A stretch of 64,000 nucleotides of DNA, taken from NCBI RefSeq assembly GCF_014195535.1, contig NZ_JACIBY010000013.1, forward strand, positions 1-64,000, read 5' to 3'. Numbering within the stretch: the stretch's first letter is position 1; every line of letters begins with the position of its first letter. Both the position numbers and the translations under genes were made by a program. Of this stretch, positions 1-7,393 are shown one piece after another. This DNA is from Runella defluvii (GTDB taxonomy: Bacteria; Bacteroidota; Bacteroidia; Cytophagales; Spirosomataceae). The notes under the pieces are model-generated. The model saw only the letters and a program-made list of their open reading frames with translations. It was not told where the DNA came from and searched no databases.

Positions 1-110
1 GTCTAACCGTTTTTCAACAACCATTTTTATCACTAAGATACAATATGTCAAAGAACTTTAAAAAGATGTGTATATCGGGTAGGTTTCAAAAACCTTATAG
101 GTCTAAAACC
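1..110. other. Intergenic stretch downstream of the response regulator
   Basis: No coding signal is visible before the response regulator stop. At 81-95 there is a short hairpin, AGGTTT-CAA-AAACCT, followed by related AGGTCT / AAACCT pieces. It resembles the AAACCTTACAGGTCT palindrome type seen again at 31794-31842, so it is probably a degraded copy of a dispersed intergenic repeat. It may also act as a weak terminator for the gene to its right. Confidence 0.4.
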
Positions 111-818
111 TTATACATCTTCCAACAACTTAAACCCTTCGCCGTGGAGGTTCATAATTTGAAGCGCAGGGTCGTCTTTGAGGTATTTTCGTAGCTTGGT
201 AATATAGACATCCATGCTTCGGGCATTGAAGTAAGAATCATCTCCCCAAATCAATTTTAACGCAAAACTGCGGTTGATGGGTTGGTTTTTATTTTCGCAA
301 AACAACTTCAACAAACCTGATTCTTTGCTCGTCAGCTTCTGAGGAACGCCGTTTCTCGTGAGTAATTGATGGTCTGCGTCGAACGTATAACTTCCCAGTT
401 GAAACACACTCGGCTGAGCCTCCAACGTAAAAGTTGTTTTTTGATAACGACGCAGTACTGCCTGAATCCGAAGCAGCAATTCTTCCATACTAAATGGCTT
501 GGTGATGTAGTCGTCGGCGCCTACTTTAAAACCCTGGATTGTATCTTCTTTCATGCTTTTGGCCGTCAGAAAAATGATGGGCACGTCTTTGTCGGTCAGG
601 CGAATTTCTTTGGCCAATGAAAACCCGTCTTTTTTGGGCATCATTACATCAAACAAACATAAATCGTACGTCCCCTCTAAAAATGCCTTTAACCCCGCAT
701 TCCCGTCGGTGGCTAATTCTGTTTTATAGCCTTTACTGATGAGGTATTCTTGTAAAAGTTGCCCCAAATTCGGGTCATCTTCGGTCAAAAGAATGCGGGT
801 GATGGGTGGTTTAGTCAT
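111..818 (-). CDS. OmpR-family response regulator (receiver plus winged helix)
   Basis: This is a DNA-binding response regulator of 235 residues, the usual OmpR/PhoB length. The receiver domain (about 8-122) has the acidic pair D14-D15, the phospho-acceptor D57 in LCLFDVMMPKKDG, and the conserved Lys in DYITKPFS. The C-terminal half (about 138-232) is a Trans_reg_C winged helix with the typical ending MDVYITKLRKYL. The start overlaps the stop of the upstream histidine kinase by 8 bp, so the two form one translationally coupled operon. Bacteroidota homologues are often called RprY. The target is not known from sequence, but the divergent gene at 2757 is an obvious candidate (see the repeats at 2665-2691). 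Confidence 0.93.
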   Translation of the reverse strand: MTKPPITRILLTEDDPNLGQLLQEYLISKGYKTELATDGNAGLKAFLEGTYDLCLFDVMMPKKDGFSLAKEIRLTDKDVPIIFLTAKSMKEDTIQGFKVGADDYITKPFSMEELLLRIQAVLRRYQKTTFTLEAQPSVFQLGSYTFDADHQLLTRNGVPQKLTSKESGLLKLFCENKNQPINRSFALKLIWGDDSYFNARSMDVYITKLRKYLKDDPALQIMNLHGEGFKLLEDV

Positions 819-2568
819 GTTTCAATGGCAATTTTACAGTAAATGTACTTCCTTTTCCTAGTTTACTTTCCACGTCGATAGCTCCGCCGTGCGCTTCCAC
901 CATCTTTTTGACGTAGCTAAGGCCAAGGCCAAAGCCTTTCACATCGTGAATATTTCCCGTCGGAACGCGGTAGAAAGGGTCAAAAATTTTGGTTTGTTGC
1001 TCTTTGGTCATTCCGCGCCCTTGGTCGCTTACGCTTACATAGACAAAATCATCGTCGTTGTGGGTGCCAACAGCAATGTGAGGCGCTTCGGGCGAGTACT
1101 TGTTGGCGTTATCCAGCAGGTTGGTCAAAATATTGGTCAGGTGCAACTCGTCGGCTTCTACCAATTCATTGGTGGCCTCAAAACTCAGTTCGATTTCGCC
1201 CTCGCGTTGCTCCAATTGTACACCCAAATTGTTGAGCACTTTCTCAATCACATCATGGATGTTCACCACGGTAGGTTTGAGTTTGATTTCGCCGCGATCG
1301 AGCAGCGCCATTTGTAATACCTTCTCTACGTGCCCGCCCAAGCGCTGCGTTTCGTCTCGAATGATGCCCAAATACCGCTGGATTTTGGCTTTTTCACTTT
1401 GCGGCGTTTCCACTTGTTCGCGGGCCATGCTCACGGCCAACGAAATCGTCGAAAGCGGTGTTTTGAACTCGTGGGTCATGTTGTTGATAAAATCATTTTT
1501 GACATCCGAGAGTTTTTTCTGCTTCAAAATGGTCGTCACGGCCACGTAAAAACATCCCAAAATCACCAATAATAACAACGCGGAGCTAATCAGCGTAAAG
1601 CTCATATTTTGTAAAATAAACGCTTGCCGTTCGGGAAAATAAACCAGTAACTGACTCGGCAGCGTATTGATTTCGTTGGGAAATAAACTCGCCCGAAACA
1701 GCTCGCTCCCCGTCGTGTCGGGGCGGTAAGCAACGGTTGAGAACAGCACATTCGACTGATTGTTGTTTTGAATCGCAAATTCATAAGGCAGCCCAATGCC
1801 GCGTTCGGCCAACGATTTTTTCAACAACGAATCAATCATCAAACGGTTTACGCGCTGTTCCATCGGGCGTTTGCTAAACAGCAGGTCTTTGAATACATCT
1901 TTCAGCAAATCAGTCTGCGAAGCCAGCGTTTTTGATTTTGCCTCGTTTTCGTCACGTATTGCCCTTTTTTCGAGGGGGTGACGGGCTTTTTGCACCGACG
2001 AGCGTACTGTCATCATTACCGAACTATTGCCGAGCGTATCAGCGGGTATTAGTACCCGCCCCATTTGGTCAAACCACGCTTCAAACATCCGTTCTTGTTC
2101 GGCGTGAATCCGCAAAAACCGCTCAATATGCGGCAATTCGTCGTTGCGTTGTCGTAAAATTTCATTGATAAGATTGGCCTGAAAATCAGTCATCGACCGA
2201 TTGCGCGGCGTCAGTGCATCGGTCGGGTTGGTGCCCGTCAGGTTGCCATCTCGCCCCGCCGAAGCCGTATATTCGTCGGGCAGTCGGTGCTTGGGGGTTT
2301 GGGTTTTTTGGGCCAAACGGTTCTTATTCAGCGCTTCCAGTTTACGCTGCTGCTGTTCGATTTCCTCGCGTTGTCGAATCAAATAAATGATTTCCTGTTT
2401 TTCCAATTTACGGACGACATCCTGCAACGCATCCGAGACTTTGAGTTCAAACTGCTCATTGCGCAACGCCAACGCACTCGTAATCCAATACCATTGAAAC
2501 CCCATCAGACTGAGCGCCGCCAGCCCCATCAGAGAAATCAATAAGCGTATTTTTTGTTTCGTCATCAT
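811..2568 (-). CDS. Membrane sensor histidine kinase (partner of the OmpR-type regulator)
   Basis: This 585-residue kinase has an N-terminal membrane helix (about 8-30) and a long extracytoplasmic sensor region (about 31-322) rich in charged coiled-coil segments. A second membrane helix follows (about 323-346), then the HisKA H-box NNMTHEFKTPLSTISL with phospho-accepting H366, and an HATPase domain with N, G1 (DQGRGM) and G2 (GFGLGLSYV) boxes. The sensor region matches no ligand domain I recognise. The gene ends inside the start of the response regulator, as expected for a cognate pair. An alternative start one codon later makes no practical difference. Confidence 0.93.
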   Translation of the reverse strand: MMTKQKIRLLISLMGLAALSLMGFQWYWITSALALRNEQFELKVSDALQDVVRKLEKQEIIYLIRQREEIEQQQRKLEALNKNRLAQKTQTPKHRLPDEYTASAGRDGNLTGTNPTDALTPRNRSMTDFQANLINEILRQRNDELPHIERFLRIHAEQERMFEAWFDQMGRVLIPADTLGNSSVMMTVRSSVQKARHPLEKRAIRDENEAKSKTLASQTDLLKDVFKDLLFSKRPMEQRVNRLMIDSLLKKSLAERGIGLPYEFAIQNNNQSNVLFSTVAYRPDTTGSELFRASLFPNEINTLPSQLLVYFPERQAFILQNMSFTLISSALLLLVILGCFYVAVTTILKQKKLSDVKNDFINNMTHEFKTPLSTISLAVSMAREQVETPQSEKAKIQRYLGIIRDETQRLGGHVEKVLQMALLDRGEIKLKPTVVNIHDVIEKVLNNLGVQLEQREGEIELSFEATNELVEADELHLTNILTNLLDNANKYSPEAPHIAVGTHNDDDFVYVSVSDQGRGMTKEQQTKIFDPFYRVPTGNIHDVKGFGLGLSYVKKMVEAHGGAIDVESKLGKGSTFTVKLPLKHD

Positions 2569-2664
2569 TTTTTTTCCAACTCATGCAACGTTTCGTTTCC
2601 CAACCCCGACCTTCTAAACGTATCCGTCGATTGTGCATTCAAAATAACGCAATTCGGTCAACCC

Positions 2665-2691
2665 TTTAACACATTTTAAGAAACTTTAACA
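2665..2691. promoter_or_regulatory. Three direct half-sites at 10-bp spacing, candidate OmpR-type operator
   Basis: TTTAACA (2665-2671), TTTAAGA (2675-2681) and TTTAACA (2685-2691) occur at exactly 10-bp steps. OmpR-family regulators typically bind direct repeats spaced 10-11 bp. The array lies in the divergent region between the two-component operon and the T9SS cargo gene, 66 bp upstream of the latter's ATG. Binding by the product of 111-818 is inference. Confidence 0.55.
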
Positions 2692-2756
2692 CGGTCAACG
2701 TCTGAAAGTTGCCGAACTTTCGGAGCCAATTCACCAATTAACAACCAAGCAATCCT

Positions 2757-3641
2757 ATGAAAACAAACATGACTTTTTTTGCGCTGGTAGTAGGGCTGGG
2801 AGTAGCCACTACGGCAATGTCGCAAGACGTTAAAAAAGAAGAAAAAGCCGCCGACAAAGACAAAGTGACGATTCGCGTGCGGATGTCGGAGGAGAAAGAC
2901 GGTAAAGTAGAAACGTTTGAGCGGACTTATACGTACAACGGCCTTTCGGAAGAAGAACGCGAGAAGAAAGTGAAAACCATCATGGATTCGCTTCGCAACG
3001 ACAGCAAAGCCGCCGCCAATCGCCGTTTAAGCGTTGAAATTGAGGAAGGGTCGAGCGTGTTACGTGACAGAGAACGTTGGGGCAACCAAGAACAGATTAC
3101 CGTTATCCCAAAAGATGGCCGCAAACGCGACGTGCAAATTTATCGCTACGAGCAGCCGTCTGACCGACGCGAGCGCAATGGTGACCGCAAAAGCGAACGT
3201 ACGTACGAGTTTAAGTTTGACGACGAAGCCTTTGCCGACCGTATGCAGCGGGTTGAAAAGCGGATTGAGCCTCAGATGCGTAAATTAGAACGTAATATGG
3301 AAGAATGGAGCCGCGATTTTGAACCCAAATTCAAGGAGTTTTGGCACGGCGACATCAACATCAGCGGCGCAGGAAAACCTGCTTCTATCCGTGGCCTAGA
3401 GGCGTATCCTAATAACCCCGAAAAAAATGAATTGAACGTTCGTTTTTATGCCCCCGCCAAAGGCGACGTGACCATCTCGGTAACTGACACCAAAGGCAAA
3501 CAAATCGCCAAAAAAGAAGTGAAAGATTTTACGGGCGATTACGTAGGTCAATTGGATTTGGGTAAAAACGTCAAAGGCACTTATTTTATCAGTGTTGTTC
3601 AGAACGAAGACGGCACTGTGAAGCGTATTGTGGTAGAGTAA
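2757..3641 (+). CDS. Charged secreted protein with T9SS C-terminal sorting domain
   Basis: The 294-residue product starts with a signal peptide (about 1-22, ending TTAMSQ). A very charged, helix- and coil-prone region rich in Lys, Glu, Arg and Asp follows (about 25-205). The last 80 residues form a beta-rich domain with the T9SS type A pattern: LNVRFYAPAKGDVTISVTD near the start, then KQIAKKEVKDF and a final GTYFISVVQNEDG segment. It should be exported through the Sec system and then across the outer membrane by the type IX system. No enzyme motif is visible. It lies divergent from an OmpR-type two-component operon, and a strong terminator follows. The function of the charged region is unknown. 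Confidence 0.8.
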   Translation: MKTNMTFFALVVGLGVATTAMSQDVKKEEKAADKDKVTIRVRMSEEKDGKVETFERTYTYNGLSEEEREKKVKTIMDSLRNDSKAAANRRLSVEIEEGSSVLRDRERWGNQEQITVIPKDGRKRDVQIYRYEQPSDRRERNGDRKSERTYEFKFDDEAFADRMQRVEKRIEPQMRKLERNMEEWSRDFEPKFKEFWHGDINISGAGKPASIRGLEAYPNNPEKNELNVRFYAPAKGDVTISVTDTKGKQIAKKEVKDFTGDYVGQLDLGKNVKGTYFISVVQNEDGTVKRIVVE

Positions 3642-3668
3642 AAAAATAACTATTATAATGGCTATATA

Positions 3669-3702
3669 AAAAGGCGATTCCTCAAAAGAATCGTCTTTTT
3701 TA
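3669..3702 (+). terminator. Rho-independent terminator after the T9SS cargo gene
   Basis: The stem pairs AAAGGCGATTC with GAATCGTCTTT around a short CTCAAAA loop and is followed by a T-run. It lies 28 bp after the stop of the gene ending at 3641. A similar hairpin occurs at 34239-34274, next to the second lipoprotein locus. Confidence 0.8.
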
Positions 3703-3717
3703 TGTAAACTAAAAATA

Positions 3718-3977
3718 TTATTTAATAATCAAAAACTTCCTCGAAATGATTTTTTTGAAGTCTCCATTCGGACGGCAGTACTGAACGATTACTTTTCTTC
3801 CCGTTGGATTGGGGTACAATTCTAAGATATTGGGCGCGCTGTCTGAGCACAAATTCTGGCTTCGGCCTTGAACTCGATCCAGCCGTCGGGAGTAGCGGTT
3901 TTGGTAAGGGCTTTGAAAGACCTGTTGTTTTCACGCAGGTATTTGGGCTGGTACTGCGAAACGCTGCCTGTTTGAGC
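3718..3977 (-). pseudogene. Remnant of a T9SS-secreted protein C-terminus (frameshifted)
   Basis: Read on the minus strand, one frame gives AQTGSVSQYQPKYLRENN, continues through KALTKTATPDGWIEFKAEAR and soon stops. Shifting frame near 3840 gives APNILELYPNPTGRKVIVQY and then a short tail to a stop at 3718-3720. The 'LYPNPTGRKVIV' block is the start of a typical T9SS sorting domain. The two halves are in different frames and no N-terminal part exists, so this is a decayed 3' end. The lipoprotein gene at 4050-4424 lies immediately upstream on the same strand. A related, more decayed copy sits at 34830-34926 downstream of the paralogous lipoprotein gene. Confidence 0.6.
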
Positions 3978-4049
3978 AATTAGTTATTTTTCTCCATAGA
4001 CTAAGAATAAAAAATAAAATATTATCGTATTTCTCATAATGATAGCTGT

Positions 4050-4424
4050 TTAGTCAATTTTTTCAATTTTGTCAATTACAATAAACGGAGATGGTCCAGC
4101 CACTAACGTAGGGCAAGAATCGCAATTAAATGCTCGTCCCCAAATACGGTATTTAAAAGGCTGAGGTTGATTAAGTATATAAGTATTCTCATAAGTAGAG
4201 AACTTTTCCAATTGAGAGGGACAAATAAAGCGCGTACCTTCTCCTTCTATCACAAACCCAGCACTTTGATATAAATCAGCCCGTGCATTTTTAATACTTT
4301 TAATGTACCTGAATTTGTTATCACTTGACCCACAGGAAGTGGGGTCTTTTTTTTCGCAACTTACGCTCACCAGCATCACTGCCGTGGCGTATAGAAATGG
4401 TTTGACTAATCGTTTCATGTTCAT
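4050..4424 (-). CDS. Small lipoprotein, family I (copy A)
   Basis: The 124-residue product has a lipoprotein signal peptide ending in MLVSVSC (lipidated Cys at about 23) and a short Cys-containing mature domain. It is a full-length paralogue of the genes at 5374-5769 and 34979-35353. Shared features are NARAD in the middle, the block PQPFKYRIWGR followed by a CDSCP pair, and the ending IDKIEKID. The start and the 17 nt before it (CACTAAAAAACAACGT) are almost identical in all five cassette genes. This copy lacks the -7 box present upstream of the copies at 4670 and 34979, and sits 80 bp downstream of a truncated mini-gene, so it is probably read from upstream. The family is not known to me and the function is unknown. 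Confidence 0.75.
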   Translation of the reverse strand: MNMKRLVKPFLYATAVMLVSVSCEKKDPTSCGSSDNKFRYIKSIKNARADLYQSAGFVIEGEGTRFICPSQLEKFSTYENTYILNQPQPFKYRIWGRAFNCDSCPTLVAGPSPFIVIDKIEKID

Positions 4425-4504
4425 ACGTTGTTTTTTTAGTGTGAATTTTTTGTTACTAGAATGAAGGGTATTTCATAGGCAGCAGCGTGTAAAAGGGTGG
4501 ATGA

Positions 4505-4645
4505 TCAATTGATATGCTCGTCTATCTGTTTTTGGTAGGTATCTTTGTCTTTTTGAGCCGAAGCTGACACCATAGATATAAAAGACAGCCCAATAAGGAG
4601 AAGGGTATTAACAACTCGCAATGAATTTTTAAATACTTTTTTCAT
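4505..4645 (-). CDS. Truncated exported mini-protein (46 aa, signal peptide plus 16 residues)
   Basis: On the minus strand an ATG at 4645 opens a 46-residue frame that begins MKKVFKNSLRVVNTLLLIG. The signal peptide ends at SASAQ, leaving only a short hydrophilic tail (KDKDTYQKQIDEHIN). The stop falls about where the conserved upstream block of lipoprotein copy A begins. The simplest reading is that a longer secreted protein gene lost its 3' end when that cassette was inserted. A genuine short exported peptide is the alternative. It lies 24 bp downstream of the lipoprotein gene at 4670-5116 on the same strand, so co-transcription is likely. Confidence 0.5.
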   Translation of the reverse strand: MKKVFKNSLRVVNTLLLIGLSFISMVSASAQKDKDTYQKQIDEHIN

Positions 4646-4669
4646 AACATTGAAATTTAAAATTTGATT

Positions 4670-5116
4670 TTATTTGGGAAGCATCATGAAATCGTACTGC
4701 GTTTTTGAACCAATTTCTGCAGGACAACAATAATCTATTCGATTGCGGTCTTTGTAAGAAAAATAACCACGATATTTCAAAGTGTACTTTAATTTATCAA
4801 AATACCTATTTAGTACAGTTATTTTGTGATAACTATTAGGAACATCAATCGTGGTAGAGTAGTAGCCTTGTTTATCAGTATAAATTATCTTGAGTTCATC
4901 GGCATTAGAAGCAACTCCCCCTTTTCCTCCAGTAATCATAATTTGCACACTATCTACAGGCAATTTAGTATCGTTATCGGTCACTGTACCAAAGACGGTG
5001 GTTGTTCGGCTTTTAAAGGGGCTGGAAAAGCAGCCTTCTGTCAGGAGTAGCACAGCGGCGGCGTAGAGGAGCCCCTTAGCCCCTAAGGAGGGAATAACTA
5101 ATCGTTTCATGTTCAT
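4670..5116 (-). CDS. Small lipoprotein, family II (copy B), Ig-like regulatory-type domain
   Basis: This 148-residue lipoprotein has the constant start MNMKRL, a lipobox at LLTEGC and a mature domain of the carboxypeptidase-regulatory type. That domain shows VFGTVTDNDTKLPVDSVQI followed by a TDKQGYYSTTI strand pair. It is a paralogue of the gene at 34271-34699; both end in an NCC or YCC-containing motif and GSKxQYDFxMxP. The signal peptide carries about seven extra residues (around SLGAKGL) compared with the other copies. They are encoded by a small palindrome-bearing insertion near 5075-5095. A TATCTTTG -7 box lies at 5202-5209. Function unknown; cell-surface or periplasmic location inferred. 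Confidence 0.75.
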   Translation of the reverse strand: MNMKRLVIPSLGAKGLLYAAAVLLLTEGCFSSPFKSRTTTVFGTVTDNDTKLPVDSVQIMITGGKGGVASNADELKIIYTDKQGYYSTTIDVPNSYHKITVLNRYFDKLKYTLKYRGYFSYKDRNRIDYCCPAEIGSKTQYDFMMLPK

Positions 5117-5373
5117 ACGTTGTTTTTTAGTGTGAAATTTTTTGTTACTATAATGAAGGGTGTTTCATAGGCAGCATCATGTAAAAGGGTGGATGGATGG
5201 CCAAAGATACCTACTATGTTTTTAAAGTAAATATTATTTTTTTAACGATTTAGTAAGCGGTAATTGTGTAAGTATATAAAAAGCTGAGTATTTGGCTGTG
5301 AGGGGTAATTAGTTTTCTTACATACTAGATAAGTTAAAGGGAGTATTGGGCGCTATTTTACGGTTTTGAAGAT
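5117..5373. repeat. Cassette leader and repeated AT-rich segment
   Basis: 5117-5215 is the conserved leader of copy B. Its counterparts are 4425-4496 (upstream of copy A) and 35354-35445 (upstream of copy E), with shared pieces such as GTTTTTTAGTGTGAA and CATAGGCAGC, and GTGTAAAAGGGTGGAT or close variants. Near 5272-5316 a segment beginning GTATATAAAAAG is similar to 34746-34790 at the second locus. No gene is visible in between. Confidence 0.6.
5202..5209 (-). promoter_or_regulatory. Bacteroidota -7 box (TATCTTTG) of lipoprotein copy B
   Basis: Read on the minus strand the sequence is TATCTTTG, matching TAnnTTTG, about 85 nt upstream of the ATG at 5116. The same box stands at the same distance upstream of the copy at 34979-35353, inside a conserved leader. 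I see no clear TTG -33 box. Confidence 0.5.
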
Positions 5374-5769
5374 TTAGTTGACTTTCTCGATTTTGTCAAT
5401 ATGGAAATATTTCAATGTCCCTATTACAGCACTAGGACAGCTATCACAGCTATACAATCTCCCCCAAACTCGGTATTTGAAGGGCTGAGGATTTCCTGTA
5501 TAAAAATTATAGCTTTGTTGTAACTTACCGTCATACAAAGATTCTTGCTGATAACAAATTAGAGGTTCACCTTCTACATTTTCAATAATTAAACCGCCAA
5601 AACCTACATCAGCCCGTGCATTTTCTACAGTTTTGATGTAGCTTAGCTTTTGGCCAGAGGAACCACAGCAAGAGCCGTCGTCGCAGGGGTCTTTTCGTTC
5701 GCAACTCACGCTCATCAGCATTACCACCGTGGCGTATAGAAATGGTTTGACTAATCGTTTCATGTTCAT
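5374..5769 (-). CDS. Small lipoprotein, family I (copy C)
   Basis: This 131-residue lipoprotein starts with the constant MNMKRLVKPFLYAT and a lipobox at LMSVSC. Its mature part contains several Cys (CDDGSCCGS near the N-terminus, CDSCP near the end) and the family block PQPFKYRVWGR. It is homologous over its whole length to the genes at 4050-4424 and 34979-35353. It starts only 21 bp after the stop of the Lrp/AsnC gene on the same strand. The constant 17-nt segment directly abuts that stop region, so this cassette looks inserted behind the regulator and may be co-transcribed with it. Function unknown. Confidence 0.75.
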   Translation of the reverse strand: MNMKRLVKPFLYATVVMLMSVSCERKDPCDDGSCCGSSGQKLSYIKTVENARADVGFGGLIIENVEGEPLICYQQESLYDGKLQQSYNFYTGNPQPFKYRVWGRLYSCDSCPSAVIGTLKYFHIDKIEKVN

Positions 5770-5790
5770 ACGTTGTTTTTTAGTGTGAAG

Positions 5791-6261
5791 TTACTTCACC
5801 GTATAACTCCAACTGTGCTTGATGACTTTTAGTGAAAAGGTACTATTGAGCGTACCTATATTTTCAATTTTTGATAATTTGTTTCGGACAAAGTTATGGT
5901 ATTCGTCCAAACTCCCTACGTTGATTTTTAACAAGAAATCCACTTGCCCCGCCATGTGGTAACATTCCTGTACTTCTTCTAATTTTTGAATTTCTTCTTC
6001 AAAACTCTCAATAAACGCTTTGTCGTGGTAACGCATCGATACTTGGCAAAAGATGGTAATCGGCTGCCCAAGCAAGTCTTTGTCCAAAATAGCCACGTAC
6101 TGTTTGATAAACCCAAGCTGTTCCAAACGCCTGATTCGTTCATAAACGGGCGACAGGGTAAGGCCCAATCGGGCGGCCAATTCTTTGGTTGTGAGCTTGG
6201 CGTCGGCCTGCAAAAGCCGTAGAAGTTTTTTGTCAATATCATCGAGCGATTCGAGTGCCAT
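5791..6261 (-). CDS. Lrp/AsnC-family transcriptional regulator
   Basis: The 156-residue protein has the standard architecture: an N-terminal helix-turn-helix (about 10-60, with LTTKELAARLGLTLSPVYER), then a RAM ligand-binding domain (about 68-145). The motif AGQVDFLLKINVGSLDEY belongs to the RAM domain. Lrp/AsnC proteins bind amino acids and control amino-acid metabolism. It is divergent from tdh-kbl with a 183-bp intergenic region, so control of threonine-to-glycine conversion is a reasonable inference. Length and start are normal for the family. Confidence 0.9.
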   Translation of the reverse strand: MALESLDDIDKKLLRLLQADAKLTTKELAARLGLTLSPVYERIRRLEQLGFIKQYVAILDKDLLGQPITIFCQVSMRYHDKAFIESFEEEIQKLEEVQECYHMAGQVDFLLKINVGSLDEYHNFVRNKLSKIENIGTLNSTFSLKVIKHSWSYTVK

Positions 6262-6383
6262 AAAATTTTCTTTTTATCCTATCTCAATTAAATCCTGTTT
6301 AGCGAAATTTTCTTTAAAAACAATGATGCTCAGTAAAATTAATGGATTTTATTGGAATATATACGTCAATAGTAGTGCCTATA

Positions 6384-6391
6384 TAACTTTG
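6384..6391 (+). promoter_or_regulatory. -7 box TAACTTTG upstream of tdh
   Basis: TAACTTTG matches the Bacteroidota TAnnTTTG -7 consensus and ends 53 nt upstream of the tdh ATG. No well-placed TTG -33 box is visible, which would fit an activator-dependent promoter. Confidence 0.45.
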
Positions 6392-6444
6392 TGCCGTTAA
6401 TTACACTTCATCAAAAGTTAAAAATCAGCTAAAACGCCACAGTT

Positions 6445-7389
6445 ATGAAACAGGAAACGATTTTAGTGATTGGCGCAAATGGTCAGATTGGAACGGCATT
6501 GTTGCCTCATTTACAACGCCTCTACGGCTGGGAGAATGTCATCGCAAGTGACCTCCGAGCGGGAGAAAACCAACAAGCGATTTTTGAACGCCTAGACGCC
6601 ACCGACGCCACGATGCTCGCCAGCGTTGTGCAGCGTTACCGCGTTACTCAAATCTATCATTTGGCGGCGATTCTTTCGGCCAAAGGCGAAGCCGACCCGC
6701 TTTGGGCGTGGAACCTCAACATGCAGACCCTGCTCAATGTATTGGAAGTAGCTCGCCTCCACCAAGTCAACAAAGTATTTGTGCCGAGTTCCATTGCGGC
6801 TTTTGGCACGCAAGCCCCCAAGTACGAAACGCCTCAATCGGCCCTTCTCGACCCCTCGACGGTGTATGGCATCAGCAAAGTGGCCGCCGAAAACTGGTCG
6901 GTTTATTACCACAAACGCTATGGCCTCGATGTGCGCTCGTTGCGCTACCCAGGCGTCATTAGCTACCAATCCATGCCAGGAGGAGGCACTACCGACTACG
7001 CCGTTGCCATTTACCACGAAGCCATTCAAGGCAACCGCTTCGAGTGTTTTTTAGCGGCTGATACCTTGTTGCCCATGATTTACATGGACGATGCCCTCCG
7101 TGCTACGTTGGAATTGATGGAAGCCCCCGAAGCGGCCATCACGGTACGGACGTCGTACAATTTGGCGGGAATGAGCTTTACCCCCGCCCAAGTAGCCGCT
7201 TCTATTCAGACGTATTTTCCTGATTTTCAGGTTGACTACAAACCCGATTTCCGTCAAGCGATTGCCGATTCGTGGCCCAAAACCATTGACGATTCGGTCG
7301 CGCGGCGCGATTGGGGCTGGAAACCCCGCTTCGATTTGCCCAAAATGACGAAAGAAATGATTACCCACCTCACCGAAAAAGTTATCTAA
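6445..7389 (+). CDS. tdh: L-threonine 3-dehydrogenase, SDR/epimerase type
   Basis: The 314-residue enzyme is an extended SDR with the NAD-binding motif [12 protein letters not shown] near residue 6 and the catalytic YGISK pair (Y-x3-K). Bacteroidota use this epimerase-like threonine dehydrogenase, unrelated to the zinc-type E. coli Tdh, to oxidise threonine to 2-amino-3-oxobutyrate. The assignment rests on fold and motifs together with the next gene, kbl, which starts 4 bp after its stop and uses that product. Regulation by the divergent Lrp-type gene is likely. A generic sugar epimerase is the alternative, but the context argues against it. Confidence 0.88.
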   Translation: MKQETILVIGANGQIGTALLPHLQRLYGWENVIASDLRAGENQQAIFERLDATDATMLASVVQRYRVTQIYHLAAILSAKGEADPLWAWNLNMQTLLNVLEVARLHQVNKVFVPSSIAAFGTQAPKYETPQSALLDPSTVYGISKVAAENWSVYYHKRYGLDVRSLRYPGVISYQSMPGGGTTDYAVAIYHEAIQGNRFECFLAADTLLPMIYMDDALRATLELMEAPEAAITVRTSYNLAGMSFTPAQVAASIQTYFPDFQVDYKPDFRQAIADSWPKTIDDSVARRDWGWKPRFDLPKMTKEMITHLTEKVI

Positions 7390-7393
7390 ACGT

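Larger units (their letters stand above)
3642..4049. other. 408-bp gap between T9SS cargo gene and lipoprotein cassette
   Basis: The gap holds the terminator at 3669-3702 and the T9SS tail remnant at 3718-3977. The remaining 70 bp next to the lipoprotein gene is AT-rich, without a recognisable gene or promoter. Confidence 0.7.

Noticed and set aside
889-1572. Overlapping plus-strand frames inside the histidine kinase gene
   Set aside because: They are antisense shadows of a clearly conserved kinase domain; no independent coding signal.
3722-3979. 85-residue minus-strand open frame
   Set aside because: It mixes frames of a decayed T9SS gene tail: the meaningful translation lies in two other frames with a shift near 3840. 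It is listed as a pseudogene instead.
6592-7029. 145-residue minus-strand frame within tdh
   Set aside because: Antisense to a conserved SDR enzyme; the composition follows from the codons of the real gene.
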